Shown here in pieces: positions 1 through 5,351 of a DNA stretch of 5,630 nt. Both the position numbers and the translations under genes were made by a program. Below the pieces are notes generated by a model. That model was not told the DNA's origin and ran no database searches. It saw only the letters and a list, made by a program, of their open reading frames with translations. This stretch comes from UBA6019 sp036564345. Lineage in GTDB: Bacteria; Chloroflexota; Dormibacteria; Dormibacterales; Dormibacteraceae. The stretch covers positions 1 through 5,630 of the forward strand of contig DATCOZ010000137.1 in the NCBI GenBank assembly GCA_036564345.1, given 5' to 3'. Numbering within the stretch: the stretch's first letter is position 1; each line of letters opens with the position of its first letter.

Positions 1-209
1 GTCCGGGAAGAGCTCGCCAAGCCTGCCGAATCCCTCGCCGCTGTTGATGCCCGAGCCGAAGGCCGTGAACCCGGCGGCCTCTGCCCTCGGCAGCAGGTCG
101 GCGGCCACCGCCACCGCAACCTCGTGGCCACCGTCAGCGAGGGCCCGGCAAGCGGCAGCATCGGCTGGAGATGCCCGTAGCCGGCGCAGCACGTGACGAG
201 GACGCGCAT
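1..209 (-). pseudogene. Glycosyltransferase, GT1/UGT-like, N-terminal part, with an apparent 1-bp frameshift
   Basis: Read on the minus strand from an ATG at 209, the protein begins MRVLVTCCAGYGHLQPMLPL, the first beta-strand and G-H-x-x-P-x-x-P-L-A signature of GT1 glycosyltransferases (MGT/YjiC/UGT type), which move a sugar from a nucleotide-sugar to a lipid, macrolide or other small acceptor. After PLA (residue 21) the ATG frame turns into Arg/Pro/Ser-rich nonsense, although no stop appears before the window edge. The neighbouring frame continues the family pattern exactly: ALADGGHEVAV, then AADLLPRAEAAGF and GRLGELFPD. Two bases (GG) stand where the codon for the expected Arg of PLARALADGGHEV should be, so one base is missing around 141-149 in a GGGCCC context. 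Either the gene is broken or this is a sequencing error. It starts 6 nt after the patatin stop with no good ribosome binding site, suggesting coupled translation. The family is confident; the acceptor is unknown because the C-terminal sugar-binding half lies outside the window. Confidence 0.75.
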
Positions 210-215
210 GGCGCT

Positions 216-1166
216 TCAGGCTAGCCCCGCGATCCGTTCCCGCACATCGTCGTCCCGCAGCCGGCTGAGGGTCGACTCGCGGGCGGCGCTCGTCACGGCG
301 GAGCTGCGGCGAGGATCCATCGGATTGTTGCCCATCGCGCCCCGGACCTCCCGGGTCGGCTGGAGGGTCAGCACCGTTGTCCCCGCCCGGCGGACCTTGG
401 CGACCTCGCCGGCGAGCCGCGCACGCACGGCCGCCCGGAGCGGCAGGTCGATACCCATGGCCAGCGCGTCCCGCGTCGCGCCCATCGGGCAGCTGACGAT
501 GACGAGGTCGAGGCCGGCGCCCGCGAGAAGGTCGGCGTTGGTCACCGAGTGGGATCCGCCGTCGACGTAGCGCCGGCCGCCGATCACGACCGGCTGGAAG
601 TAGGCGGGGATGGCGCAGGAGGCGGCGACCGCCTCGGCCATCGCCGCCGCCGGCGCTCCCCTCCGGCCAAACGCCACCAGCTTCCCGTCGTCGAGGCGGA
701 CCGCGCAGATCCAGGTCGGGCGGTCGGGCCAGCCCGTCCCGTAGACCGCGCGGACGCCGGCGGCGACTGCCTCGGTGGAAACCGTGCCGGCGGGGAGGAG
801 GGCGGCGGCGAGCGTGCCCAGCCGGACTCCCCAGGGCCGGAGCAGGAGCGACGCTGAGGCTGGGCCGTGGCCCAGGTCGGCGTGCTGCGGGCCCGGGGTG
901 GCGAGGCGGGTCCGAGGCCCGCTCCGGCTGACCAGGGCCGCACCGGCGGCCGAGAGCGGGCGGCGGAGCGAGAGGTTGGCGAGGTCGGCAGCGCTGAGCC
1001 CTGCCCGCAGCGAGGCCGCGACGATCGACCCGGCCGAGGTGCCGACGATCACCTCGGCCGAGTTGGGGTTCCAACCGGTCAGCTCAGCGATCGCGGCGAG
1101 CACGCCGGCGTGGTAGGCATGGCCTACCGAGCCCCCCGCTCCCAGGACGAGGCCGATACGAGACAT
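216..1166 (-). CDS. Patatin-like phospholipase / acyl hydrolase
   Basis: This 316-residue protein is a patatin-family serine hydrolase, which cleaves acyl chains from phospholipids or other lipid esters with a Ser-Asp dyad. All family blocks are visible: a glycine-rich oxyanion loop LGAGGSVGHAYHAGVL at residues 8-23, the nucleophile elbow G-T-S-A-G at 42-46 with Ser44, and the D-G-G motif at 202-204 with Asp202. The loop reads GGSVG, without the Arg/Lys often found there in patatins. There is no signal peptide or clear membrane segment, so a cytoplasmic or membrane-peripheral enzyme is likely. The ATG at 1166 is preceded by AGGAG with a short 4-nt spacer, and the first motif begins at residue 8, so little can be missing upstream. 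It is transcribed away from the WS/DGAT gene and ends 6 nt before the glycosyltransferase, probably as one operon. Mobilising acyl chains for, or from, the storage lipid made by its neighbour is a reasonable inference; the real substrate cannot be read from sequence. Confidence 0.92.
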   Translation of the reverse strand: MSRIGLVLGAGGSVGHAYHAGVLAAIAELTGWNPNSAEVIVGTSAGSIVAASLRAGLSAADLANLSLRRPLSAAGAALVSRSGPRTRLATPGPQHADLGHGPASASLLLRPWGVRLGTLAAALLPAGTVSTEAVAAGVRAVYGTGWPDRPTWICAVRLDDGKLVAFGRRGAPAAAMAEAVAASCAIPAYFQPVVIGGRRYVDGGSHSVTNADLLAGAGLDLVIVSCPMGATRDALAMGIDLPLRAAVRARLAGEVAKVRRAGTTVLTLQPTREVRGAMGNNPMDPRRSSAVTSAARESTLSRLRDDDVRERIAGLA

Positions 1167-1241
1167 CCGGCTCCTAGTTTCGTCCGCGGACTCCTAGACT
1201 TGTGTCCGCTCCCCAAACGGATGGGGAATGGAGGTGGAGAT
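1167..1241. promoter_or_regulatory. Divergent promoter region with an imperfect tandem repeat
   Basis: This 75-bp gap separates the start codons of the patatin gene (minus) and the WS/DGAT gene (plus), so both promoters should lie here. For the plus strand TAGACT at 1195-1200 fits a TANNNT -10 box, with no convincing -35. No clear -10 box was found for the minus strand. Overlapping it is a two-copy imperfect direct repeat: CTCCTAG at 1171-1177 and 1191-1197, each followed by GTCCGC (1182-1187 and 1204-1209). The first GTCCGC is part of the perfect palindrome GTCCGCGGAC (1182-1191). The repeat period is 20-22 bp, two helical turns, which suits an operator read by a dimeric regulator. A short hairpin (TCCCC 1210-1214 with GGGGA 1223-1227) sits just ahead of the WS/DGAT ribosome binding site. 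Confidence 0.45.
1230..1234 (+). promoter_or_regulatory. Ribosome binding site that sets the WS/DGAT start at TTG 1242
   Basis: GGAGG lies 7 nt before the in-frame TTG at 1242. The in-frame ATG at 1221 lies upstream of this site and so cannot use it. The ATG at 1251 is 16 nt away, too far. Starting at TTG gives MDRMSPQDA, the usual opening of the family. Confidence 0.7.
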
Positions 1242-2732
1242 TTGGACCGAATGAGCCCGCAGGACGCGATGTTCCTGCACATCGAGGACGCCAACAACCC
1301 GATGCACATCGGGAACGTCTCGGTGTTCGAGGGGCCTCCGCCAACCTACGGTGACCTGGTCCGGACGGTCGCCGCCAACCTCCCACTGGTGCCCCGCTAC
1401 CGCCAGCGGGTCCGCTTCGTCCCGTTCGAGCTCGGGCGCCCGGTGTGGGTCGACGACGCCCACTTCCAGATCCTCTACCACATCCGCCATACGGCGATCC
1501 CCAAGCCGGGAAGCTCGGAGCAGCTGCGCAACCTGGCGGGCCGGGTGTTCGCCGCCAACCTCGACCGCTCCCGCCCCCTCTGGGAGCTCTGGATGGTCGA
1601 GGGCCTCGAGGACGGCCGCTGGGCGCTCATCTCCAAGGTCCATCACTGCATGGTCGACGGGGTCTCGGCGACCGACCTGCTGACGGTCCTCCTCGACCGC
1701 GAACCACAGCCGACGCCGACCCGGGCGCCGGCCTGGCATCCGCAGGAGGAGCCGAGCGACCTGCACCTGCTCGCCGACACCCTGGCGGACGCGGTCGTCG
1801 ACCCGATCGACAGGATCCGCGGGCTTCCGATGCTGGCCCGCGCCAACCTCGCTGCCGGCTTCAGCCTGACCGATCTCCGCAACCTCGCATCGTCCTACCG
1901 GACCTGGCTCCAACCCACCGTGGGCGAGCTGAACGGCCCGATCGGGCCGCACCGCCGCTGGAGCTGGGCGAACGGGACGCTCGACCAGGTGAAGGAGATC
2001 CGAAGCGCGCTCGGCGGAACCGTCAACGACGTGGTCCTGGCGGCCATCACGCGCGGCTTCCGCGACCTCCTACTGAGCCGCGGCGTGGACATCGAGGGGA
2101 AGGTGGTAAGGACCCTCGTCCCGGTCTCGGTCCGGAGCGAGGGCGAGCGGGGCCAGTACAACAACCGCGTCTCCGGGCTGTTCCCGGGCCTGCCGATCGG
2201 CATCGAGGATCCGGTCGAGAGGCTCGACAACATCCGCGACCAGATGACCGCCTTCAAGGGCTCCGGCCAGGCGGTCGCCGGCGACGTGCTCACCAAGCTG
2301 GGCGGTTTCGCGCCTCCGATGCTGCTTTCGATCAGCGCCCGGCTCGGCACCCGCTGGCAGCAGCAGGTGGTGCAGACGGTGACCACCAACGTTCCCGGCC
2401 CGCAGTTCCCGCTCTACGCCGCCGGCCGCCAGCTCGTCTACGCCTATCCGTATGTGCCGATCGCGGGCTCGGTTCGGATCAGCATCGCCATCTTCTCCTA
2501 CCTGGGCGGCCTGAACTTCGGCGTGACCGGCGACTGGGACACGGTCACCGACATCGACGTCCTGACCACCGGCATCGAGGCGGGGATCGAGGAGCTGCTC
2601 GCCATCGCCCGCAAGCCCGCCAAGCACACGGCCCCCGTCCGGCCGGTCCGCTCGGCCACCAACGGCAACGGGAACGGCCGCAAGCGTCCGGCGCGCGCGA
2701 GTAGGAGACCGAAAGCGGCGACGCCGAGCTAG
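1242..2732 (+). CDS. Wax ester synthase / acyl-CoA:diacylglycerol acyltransferase (WS/DGAT)
   Basis: This 496-residue protein is a bacterial bifunctional WS/DGAT. The family transfers the acyl group of acyl-CoA to a long-chain alcohol or diacylglycerol, making wax ester or triacylglycerol at the membrane and on lipid droplets. The acyltransferase domain opens with the family signature MDRMSPQDAMFLHIED and has the catalytic H-H-x-x-x-D-G at residues 134-140 (HHCMVDG). The C-terminal WSD1-type (DUF1298) domain shows NDVVLA at 262-267, a PVSVR...NNRVS block, and NVPGP at 383-387. Length is slightly above the usual 450-480 because of a 40-residue tail from about residue 457, rich in Arg, Lys, Pro, Asn and Gly (including NGNGNGRKR), probably disordered and positively charged. 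The open frame continues upstream to 867, but that part is antisense to the patatin gene and has no family similarity, so the TTG at 1242 is preferred. It appears to be monocistronic and divergent from the patatin gene. Confidence 0.95.
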   Translation: MDRMSPQDAMFLHIEDANNPMHIGNVSVFEGPPPTYGDLVRTVAANLPLVPRYRQRVRFVPFELGRPVWVDDAHFQILYHIRHTAIPKPGSSEQLRNLAGRVFAANLDRSRPLWELWMVEGLEDGRWALISKVHHCMVDGVSATDLLTVLLDREPQPTPTRAPAWHPQEEPSDLHLLADTLADAVVDPIDRIRGLPMLARANLAAGFSLTDLRNLASSYRTWLQPTVGELNGPIGPHRRWSWANGTLDQVKEIRSALGGTVNDVVLAAITRGFRDLLLSRGVDIEGKVVRTLVPVSVRSEGERGQYNNRVSGLFPGLPIGIEDPVERLDNIRDQMTAFKGSGQAVAGDVLTKLGGFAPPMLLSISARLGTRWQQQVVQTVTTNVPGPQFPLYAAGRQLVYAYPYVPIAGSVRISIAIFSYLGGLNFGVTGDWDTVTDIDVLTTGIEAGIEELLAIARKPAKHTAPVRPVRSATNGNGNGRKRPARASRRPKAATPS

Positions 2733-2772
2733 TGTCCTGGAACCGAGGTTCGTTGCAAAATCGCCGCCAGCC

Positions 2773-2804
2773 CGGACCATCCCGGCTTCGCTCGGGCCGG
2801 TCTG
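2773..2804 (+). terminator. Possible hairpin downstream of the WS/DGAT gene
   Basis: About 40 nt after the WS/DGAT stop, CGGACC (2773-2778) pairs with GGTCTG (2799-2804, one G-U) and CCCG (2781-2784) with CGGG (2793-2796), separated by a 2x2 internal loop. No T-run follows, so it is at best a weak or U-less terminator. The rest of the 190-bp gap holds a candidate promoter and no gene that I can support. Confidence 0.3.
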
Positions 2805-2840
2805 CGGGGTCCAGTAAGAAAGACCAGTCGAGTTCGGCCG

Positions 2841-2869
2841 TTCCCAGCGGCCCGGTCTGGGGTTACCTT
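2841..2869 (+). promoter_or_regulatory. Candidate promoter of the GMC oxidoreductase-VOC operon
   Basis: TTCCCA at 2841-2846 matches four of six bases of the -35 consensus and is followed, after a 17-bp spacer, by TACCTT at 2864-2869, a TANNNT -10 box. Transcription would begin near 2876, leaving a leader of about 47 nt before the ATG at 2923. The GGGAGG ribosome binding site (2911-2916) lies 6 nt before that ATG. Confidence 0.4.
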
Positions 2870-2922
2870 GTCCTCGCGCCGGCGGCTGGGCTAAGCGCGG
2901 TCGGAACCGCGGGAGGGTGGTC

Positions 2923-4509
2923 ATGGCAGAGCATTTCGACTACGTGATCGTCGGTGCCGGCTCGGCCGGCTGCGTCCTGGCCGCGAGGTTGAGCGAGGAC
3001 CCCTCGGTCCAGGTGGCGGTCCTCGAAGCGGGAGCACCCGATACGGCGATGGAGATCCACATCCCGCCCGCCTTCCCCAAGCTCTACAAGTCGAAGTGGG
3101 ACTGGGACTTCCAGACCGATCCGGAGCCGCACCTCGACGGCCGGACCGTCTACCTCCCTCGCGGCCGGATGCTGGGCGGGTCCTCGTCGATGAACGCGAT
3201 GATCTACATCAGGGGCAGCCGCCTCGACTACGACGAGTGGGCGGGCCTGGGGCTCGAGGGCTGGGGCTGGTCCGACGTGCTCCCTTACTTCCTGAAGGCC
3301 GAGGACAACGAGCGCGGCGCCTCCGAGCTGCACGGCGCGGGCGGCCCGCTGCGGGTCAGCGACGGCCGCTCCAGGCACCAACTGATGGACGCCTGGATCG
3401 CGGCCGCCGAGGAGGCCGGCCTGCCCGGCAACGCCGACTTCAACGGGCCACGCCAGGATGGCGTCGGCTACTACCAGCTGACCCAGCGAAACGGCATGCG
3501 CTGCTCGGCCGCGGTCGCCTACCTGCACCCGGCCCTGGAGCGACCCAACCTCCACCTGGTCACCAGCGCCCAGACCACCCGCCTCGTCCTCGAAGGCAGC
3601 CGGGTCGTCGGGGTTGAGGTGGACCACCACGACGAGCTGAAGGAGTTCCGCGCCGACCAGGAGGTGATCCTGGCCGCCGGCGCCTATGGCTCGCCGCAGA
3701 TCCTCCTGCTGTCGGGGATCGGGCCGGCGGCCGAGCTCGCGCTCTACGGCATCCAGGCGATCGCCGACCTGCCGGTCGGTCGCAACCTCCAGGACCACCC
3801 GGCCGCCCTTCTCGGCTTGCTGACCGACATCGAGACGCTGATCACAGCGGAGACCCCGGCCAACCTCGAGCTTCTCCAGTCCGAGGGTCGCGGGCACCTC
3901 ACCTCCAACATCGGTGAGGCCGGCGGCTTCTGGCGCAGCAACGACGGTCTCGCCGCGCCGGACATCCAGTTCCACGCGGCGCCGGTCATGTTCGCCGACG
4001 GCGGCCTCCGGCTGCCGACCGACCACGCCGTCTCCTGGGGTCCGTGCCTGCTCAAGCCGAGCAGCCGCGGTGCCCTCTACCTGCGTTCGCTCGTTCCGAG
4101 CGCGAAGCCGCACATCCTGCACAACTACTACGACGTCGAGGACGACCGCCAGGCGATGATCCGCGGCGTCCGGATGGCGATGGAGATCGGCGAGCAGCCG
4201 GCCCTGAAGAAGGTTCGGCGGGGACAGCCGGCGGTGAGCTGGCCGAGCTCGGACAGCGATGCCGACATCTGGGACCTGATCCAGCGGACGACCCAAACCC
4301 TCTACCACCCGGTCGGAACCTGCGCCATGGGTTCGGTCGTCGACCCCGAGCTCCGCGTCTACGGGGTGGACGGGCTCCGCGTCGTCGACGCCTCCGTGAT
4401 GCCGACGGTGGTGCGGGGGAACACCAATGCGCCCACGATCATGATCGCGGAGAAGGCCGCCGACCTGATCCGCGGCAAGGTCGTCGACCACGCTCTGACG
4501 ATGGCCTAA
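2923..4509 (+). CDS. GMC-family FAD-dependent alcohol oxidoreductase (choline dehydrogenase-like)
   Basis: This 528-residue flavoprotein belongs to the glucose-methanol-choline family, which oxidises an alcohol to an aldehyde with FAD. It has the N-terminal dinucleotide-binding loop G-A-G-S-A-G at residues 11-16, with the ribose-binding Glu35 in VLEAG. GMC signature 1 is GRMLGGSSSMNAMIYIRG around 81-98, and signature 2 is GAYGSPQILLLSGIGP at 253-268. The C-terminal active-site pair is His462 in YHPVGTCAMG and Asn502 in GNTNAPTIMI, the His/Asn arrangement of choline and many alcohol dehydrogenases. There is no signal peptide or membrane helix. A GTG at 2917 is in frame, but GGGAGG at 2911-2916 sits 6 nt before ATG 2923, so that start is chosen. 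The closest general type is BetA/AlkJ-like, but these subgroups cannot be separated reliably by eye. The substrate is unknown; a fatty alcohol is possible given the neighbouring WS/DGAT. It is followed after 20 nt by the VOC gene. Confidence 0.94.
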   Translation: MAEHFDYVIVGAGSAGCVLAARLSEDPSVQVAVLEAGAPDTAMEIHIPPAFPKLYKSKWDWDFQTDPEPHLDGRTVYLPRGRMLGGSSSMNAMIYIRGSRLDYDEWAGLGLEGWGWSDVLPYFLKAEDNERGASELHGAGGPLRVSDGRSRHQLMDAWIAAAEEAGLPGNADFNGPRQDGVGYYQLTQRNGMRCSAAVAYLHPALERPNLHLVTSAQTTRLVLEGSRVVGVEVDHHDELKEFRADQEVILAAGAYGSPQILLLSGIGPAAELALYGIQAIADLPVGRNLQDHPAALLGLLTDIETLITAETPANLELLQSEGRGHLTSNIGEAGGFWRSNDGLAAPDIQFHAAPVMFADGGLRLPTDHAVSWGPCLLKPSSRGALYLRSLVPSAKPHILHNYYDVEDDRQAMIRGVRMAMEIGEQPALKKVRRGQPAVSWPSSDSDADIWDLIQRTTQTLYHPVGTCAMGSVVDPELRVYGVDGLRVVDASVMPTVVRGNTNAPTIMIAEKAADLIRGKVVDHALTMA

Positions 4510-4516
4510 AGGAGGG
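4508..4516 (+). promoter_or_regulatory. Strong Shine-Dalgarno with unusually long spacing ahead of the VOC gene
   Basis: AAAGGAGGG overlaps the GMC stop codon and matches the 16S anti-Shine-Dalgarno very well, but it is 13-14 nt from the ATG at 4530, beyond the usual 5-9. There is no ATG, GTG or TTG in the VOC frame between them, so either the long spacing is used or the site mainly helps reinitiation after the GMC gene. Confidence 0.55.
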
Positions 4517-4529
4517 ATTCGAAGCAGAA

Positions 4530-4964
4530 ATGGCAGGACTCATCGCGACCGGGGACATCCACCACCTGCGCTTGACGGTCACCGATGTGAAGAAGAGCCG
4601 GGAGTTCTACACGGAATTGCTCGGCTTTGAGATCGCGGCCGACTCGCCACCGGAGGGCGACCCCGCGGCCGAAGCCGCCTATCCGGTCCTCTGGGGCGGC
4701 TGCGTGATGATCCGGGGAAACCTCTTGCTCGGCCTTCGGCCGGTGGCCCAACCCGGCGACCGCTTCGACGAGAACCGCGTCGGCCTCGACCATCTCAGCT
4801 TCAACGTCGCCAGCCGCGCCGAGCTCGAGGCCGCCGTCAAGCTCTTCGACGAGCGCGGCGTTGCACACGGCCCGATCAAGACCCTGGAAGGGTTCGGCAT
4901 CCTCGTCCTGCCCTTCCGGGACCCGGACAACATCCAGGTGGAGCTGACAGCCCCGCTGGCCTGA
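4530..4964 (+). CDS. VOC-superfamily (glyoxalase/dioxygenase fold) metalloprotein
   Basis: This 144-residue protein has two beta-alpha-beta-beta-beta modules of the vicinal oxygen chelate fold, the usual length for a single-chain member. The first opens with IHHLRLTVTDVKKSREFYTELLGF (quoted in part: HHLRLTVTD, then SREFYTELLGF), a classic glyoxalase/bleomycin-resistance start. The second opens with LDHLSFNV and closes with FRDPDNIQVEL. Metal ligands are inferred by position as His12, His88 and Glu138. The slot near residues 66-69 (LLGL), where glyoxalase I carries a Glu, has none, so a 2-His-1-carboxylate site as in ring-cleaving dioxygenases is more likely than true glyoxalase I. Members act as dioxygenases, lyases, epimerases or drug-binding proteins, and the reaction here cannot be assigned. 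It lies 20 nt after the GMC gene and is almost certainly co-transcribed, so it may process or protect against the aldehyde product; that is inference. Its TGA stop merges with the A-run beside the following hairpin. Confidence 0.9.
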   Translation: MAGLIATGDIHHLRLTVTDVKKSREFYTELLGFEIAADSPPEGDPAAEAAYPVLWGGCVMIRGNLLLGLRPVAQPGDRFDENRVGLDHLSFNVASRAELEAAVKLFDERGVAHGPIKTLEGFGILVLPFRDPDNIQVELTAPLA

Positions 4965-5003
4965 AAAAAAGAAGTCGGCAGAGGCGAGCTGCCCCTGCCG
5001 ACT
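4964..5003 (-). terminator. Strong intrinsic terminator facing the minus strand
   Basis: AGTCGGCAG (4973-4981) and CTGCCGACT (4995-5003) form a perfect 9-bp stem, extended inside by GGC/GCC (4983-4985 with 4991-4993) over a GAGCT loop. Read on the minus strand the stem is followed by TC and seven T (4972-4964), a textbook Rho-independent terminator. On the plus strand the hairpin is followed by GTTCCGC, so it would end the VOC transcript less efficiently. It therefore implies a leftward transcript arriving from 5010 or beyond. Confidence 0.85.
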
Positions 5004-5009
5004 GTTCCG

Positions 5010-5147
5010 CTAAGCCGTTGGTGCCAGGGTCTTTCCGGGGGCGGGACGCGACCCGCTCTCCGGTCGGCGCCTGGTCTGGGTGGCCCGATAGGCCTTCCAG
5101 GCGGTGTTCACCAAATCACGAATTTCGAGTGCGATCACTAGTACCAC
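5010..5147 (-). CDS. Small basic protein of 45 residues, unknown function
   Basis: I do not recognise this protein. The minus-strand frame opens with GTG at 5147 and stops with TAG at 5010-5012, 6 nt before the terminator stem. GAGGTGA at 5155-5161 (minus) matches the 16S anti-Shine-Dalgarno over seven bases, 7 nt from the GTG, which is the main reason to believe the ORF. A second in-frame GTG at 5138 would give a product three residues shorter. The product begins with a hydrophobic run (VLVIALEI), continues as a likely amphipathic helix (EIRDLVNTAWKAYRATQ), and ends in a basic, Pro/Gly/Ser-rich tail after TRRRP. It contains about nine Lys/Arg against three Glu/Asp. Third-position GC is about 69% (31 of 45 codons), below the neighbours, which could mean foreign origin, a young gene, or a non-coding RNA misread as coding. 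It may be transcribed from an AT-rich element near 5211-5216 or by readthrough from tRNA-Ala. Confidence 0.5.
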   Translation of the reverse strand: MVLVIALEIRDLVNTAWKAYRATQTRRRPESGSRPAPGKTLAPTA

Positions 5148-5154
5148 GTTGAGT

Positions 5155-5161
5155 TCACCTC
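5155..5161 (-). promoter_or_regulatory. Ribosome binding site of the 45-residue ORF
   Basis: Minus-strand GAGGTGA is a seven-base perfect match to the extended Shine-Dalgarno (AGGAGGTGA) and lies 7 nt before the GTG at 5147. This sets the start and argues that the leftward transcript is translated. Confidence 0.55.
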
Positions 5162-5173
5162 GCTTGGTGGGAT

Positions 5174-5195
5174 GTTGCTGCGACGTTGCTGCGAC
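5174..5195. repeat. Tandem duplication of an 11-bp unit
   Basis: GTTGCTGCGAC occurs twice with no gap (5174-5184 and 5185-5195). On the minus strand it reads GTCGCAGCAAC twice, lying between an AT-rich promoter-like patch (TTATATC, 5211-5217) and the ribosome binding site of the small ORF. An operator, an RNA leader element or a replication-slippage product would all fit. Confidence 0.85.
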
Positions 5196-5240
5196 GTAAT
5201 CCGCTTGATTGATATAACGAGGCTCAATCGGAAACCTTGC

Positions 5241-5259
5241 ACCGCGAGCGGTTGAACCG
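5241..5259. repeat. Two overlapping inverted repeats just after the tRNA 3' end
   Basis: ACCGC-GA-GCGGT (5241-5252) and CGGTT-G-AACCG (5249-5259) share bases, so only one can fold at a time. They lie 13-30 nt beyond the tRNA 3' end in the direction of transcription. They could assist 3' trailer processing or weak termination, but the first has no T-run after it. What they do cannot be decided from sequence. Confidence 0.4.
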
Positions 5260-5271
5260 TGGTCGGGGAGG

Positions 5272-5344
5272 TGGAGCGAATGGGATTCGAACCCACGACC
5301 TCCTCCGTGCGAGGGAGGCGCTCTCCCAGCTGAGCTATCGCCCC
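5272..5344 (-). tRNA. tRNA-Ala (anticodon CGC)
   Basis: The minus strand folds into a full 73-nt cloverleaf. The acceptor stem is GGGGCGA with TCGCTCC, including the G3-U70 pair that is the identity signal for alanyl-tRNA synthetase. The D-arm is GCTC/GAGC with loop AGCTGGGA, the anticodon stem is CCTCC/GGAGG around loop CTCGCAC (anticodon CGC at 5309-5311), the variable loop is AGGTC, the T-arm is GTGGG/CCCAT with loop TTCGAAT, and the discriminator base is A73. The 3' CCA is not encoded (CCT follows), so CCA must be added by nucleotidyltransferase. It reads the Ala codon GCG, which is common in a high-GC genome. There is no sign of decay. A promoter lies directly upstream, and the first convincing terminator downstream is about 270 nt away, beyond the small ORF. 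Confidence 0.97.
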
Positions 5345-5351
5345 GCCCGCC

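Noticed and set aside
867..1241. Upstream extension of the WS/DGAT frame by 125 codons
   Set aside because: It is antisense to the patatin gene, has no family similarity, and the ribosome binding site supports the TTG at 1242.
1445..2704. Long +2-type open frame inside the WS/DGAT gene
   Set aside because: It is Arg/Pro/Gly-rich shadow sequence without domains, overlapping a well-supported gene.
2740..2751. Short palindrome GAACC-GA-GGTTC just after the WS/DGAT stop
   Set aside because: Five-base arms in GC-rich DNA are expected by chance, and no second copy or promoter supports an operator.
2863..4491. Long open frame of 542 codons on the minus strand opposite the GMC gene
   Set aside because: It is a typical high-GC antisense shadow with Arg/Gly/Val/Asp-rich composition and no motifs; the plus-strand gene carries all GMC signatures.
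5213..5218. Plus-strand TATAAC resembling a -10 box
   Set aside because: No suitable -35 and no plus-strand gene follows before the tRNA; it is more likely part of the AT-rich patch.
5158..5222. Possible pairing of CCTCG (minus, 5222-5218) with the Shine-Dalgarno CGAGG (5162-5158) as a translation switch
   Set aside because: It is only 5-6 bp including a wobble, and the first arm would lie upstream of the likely start site unless transcription comes from the tRNA promoter.
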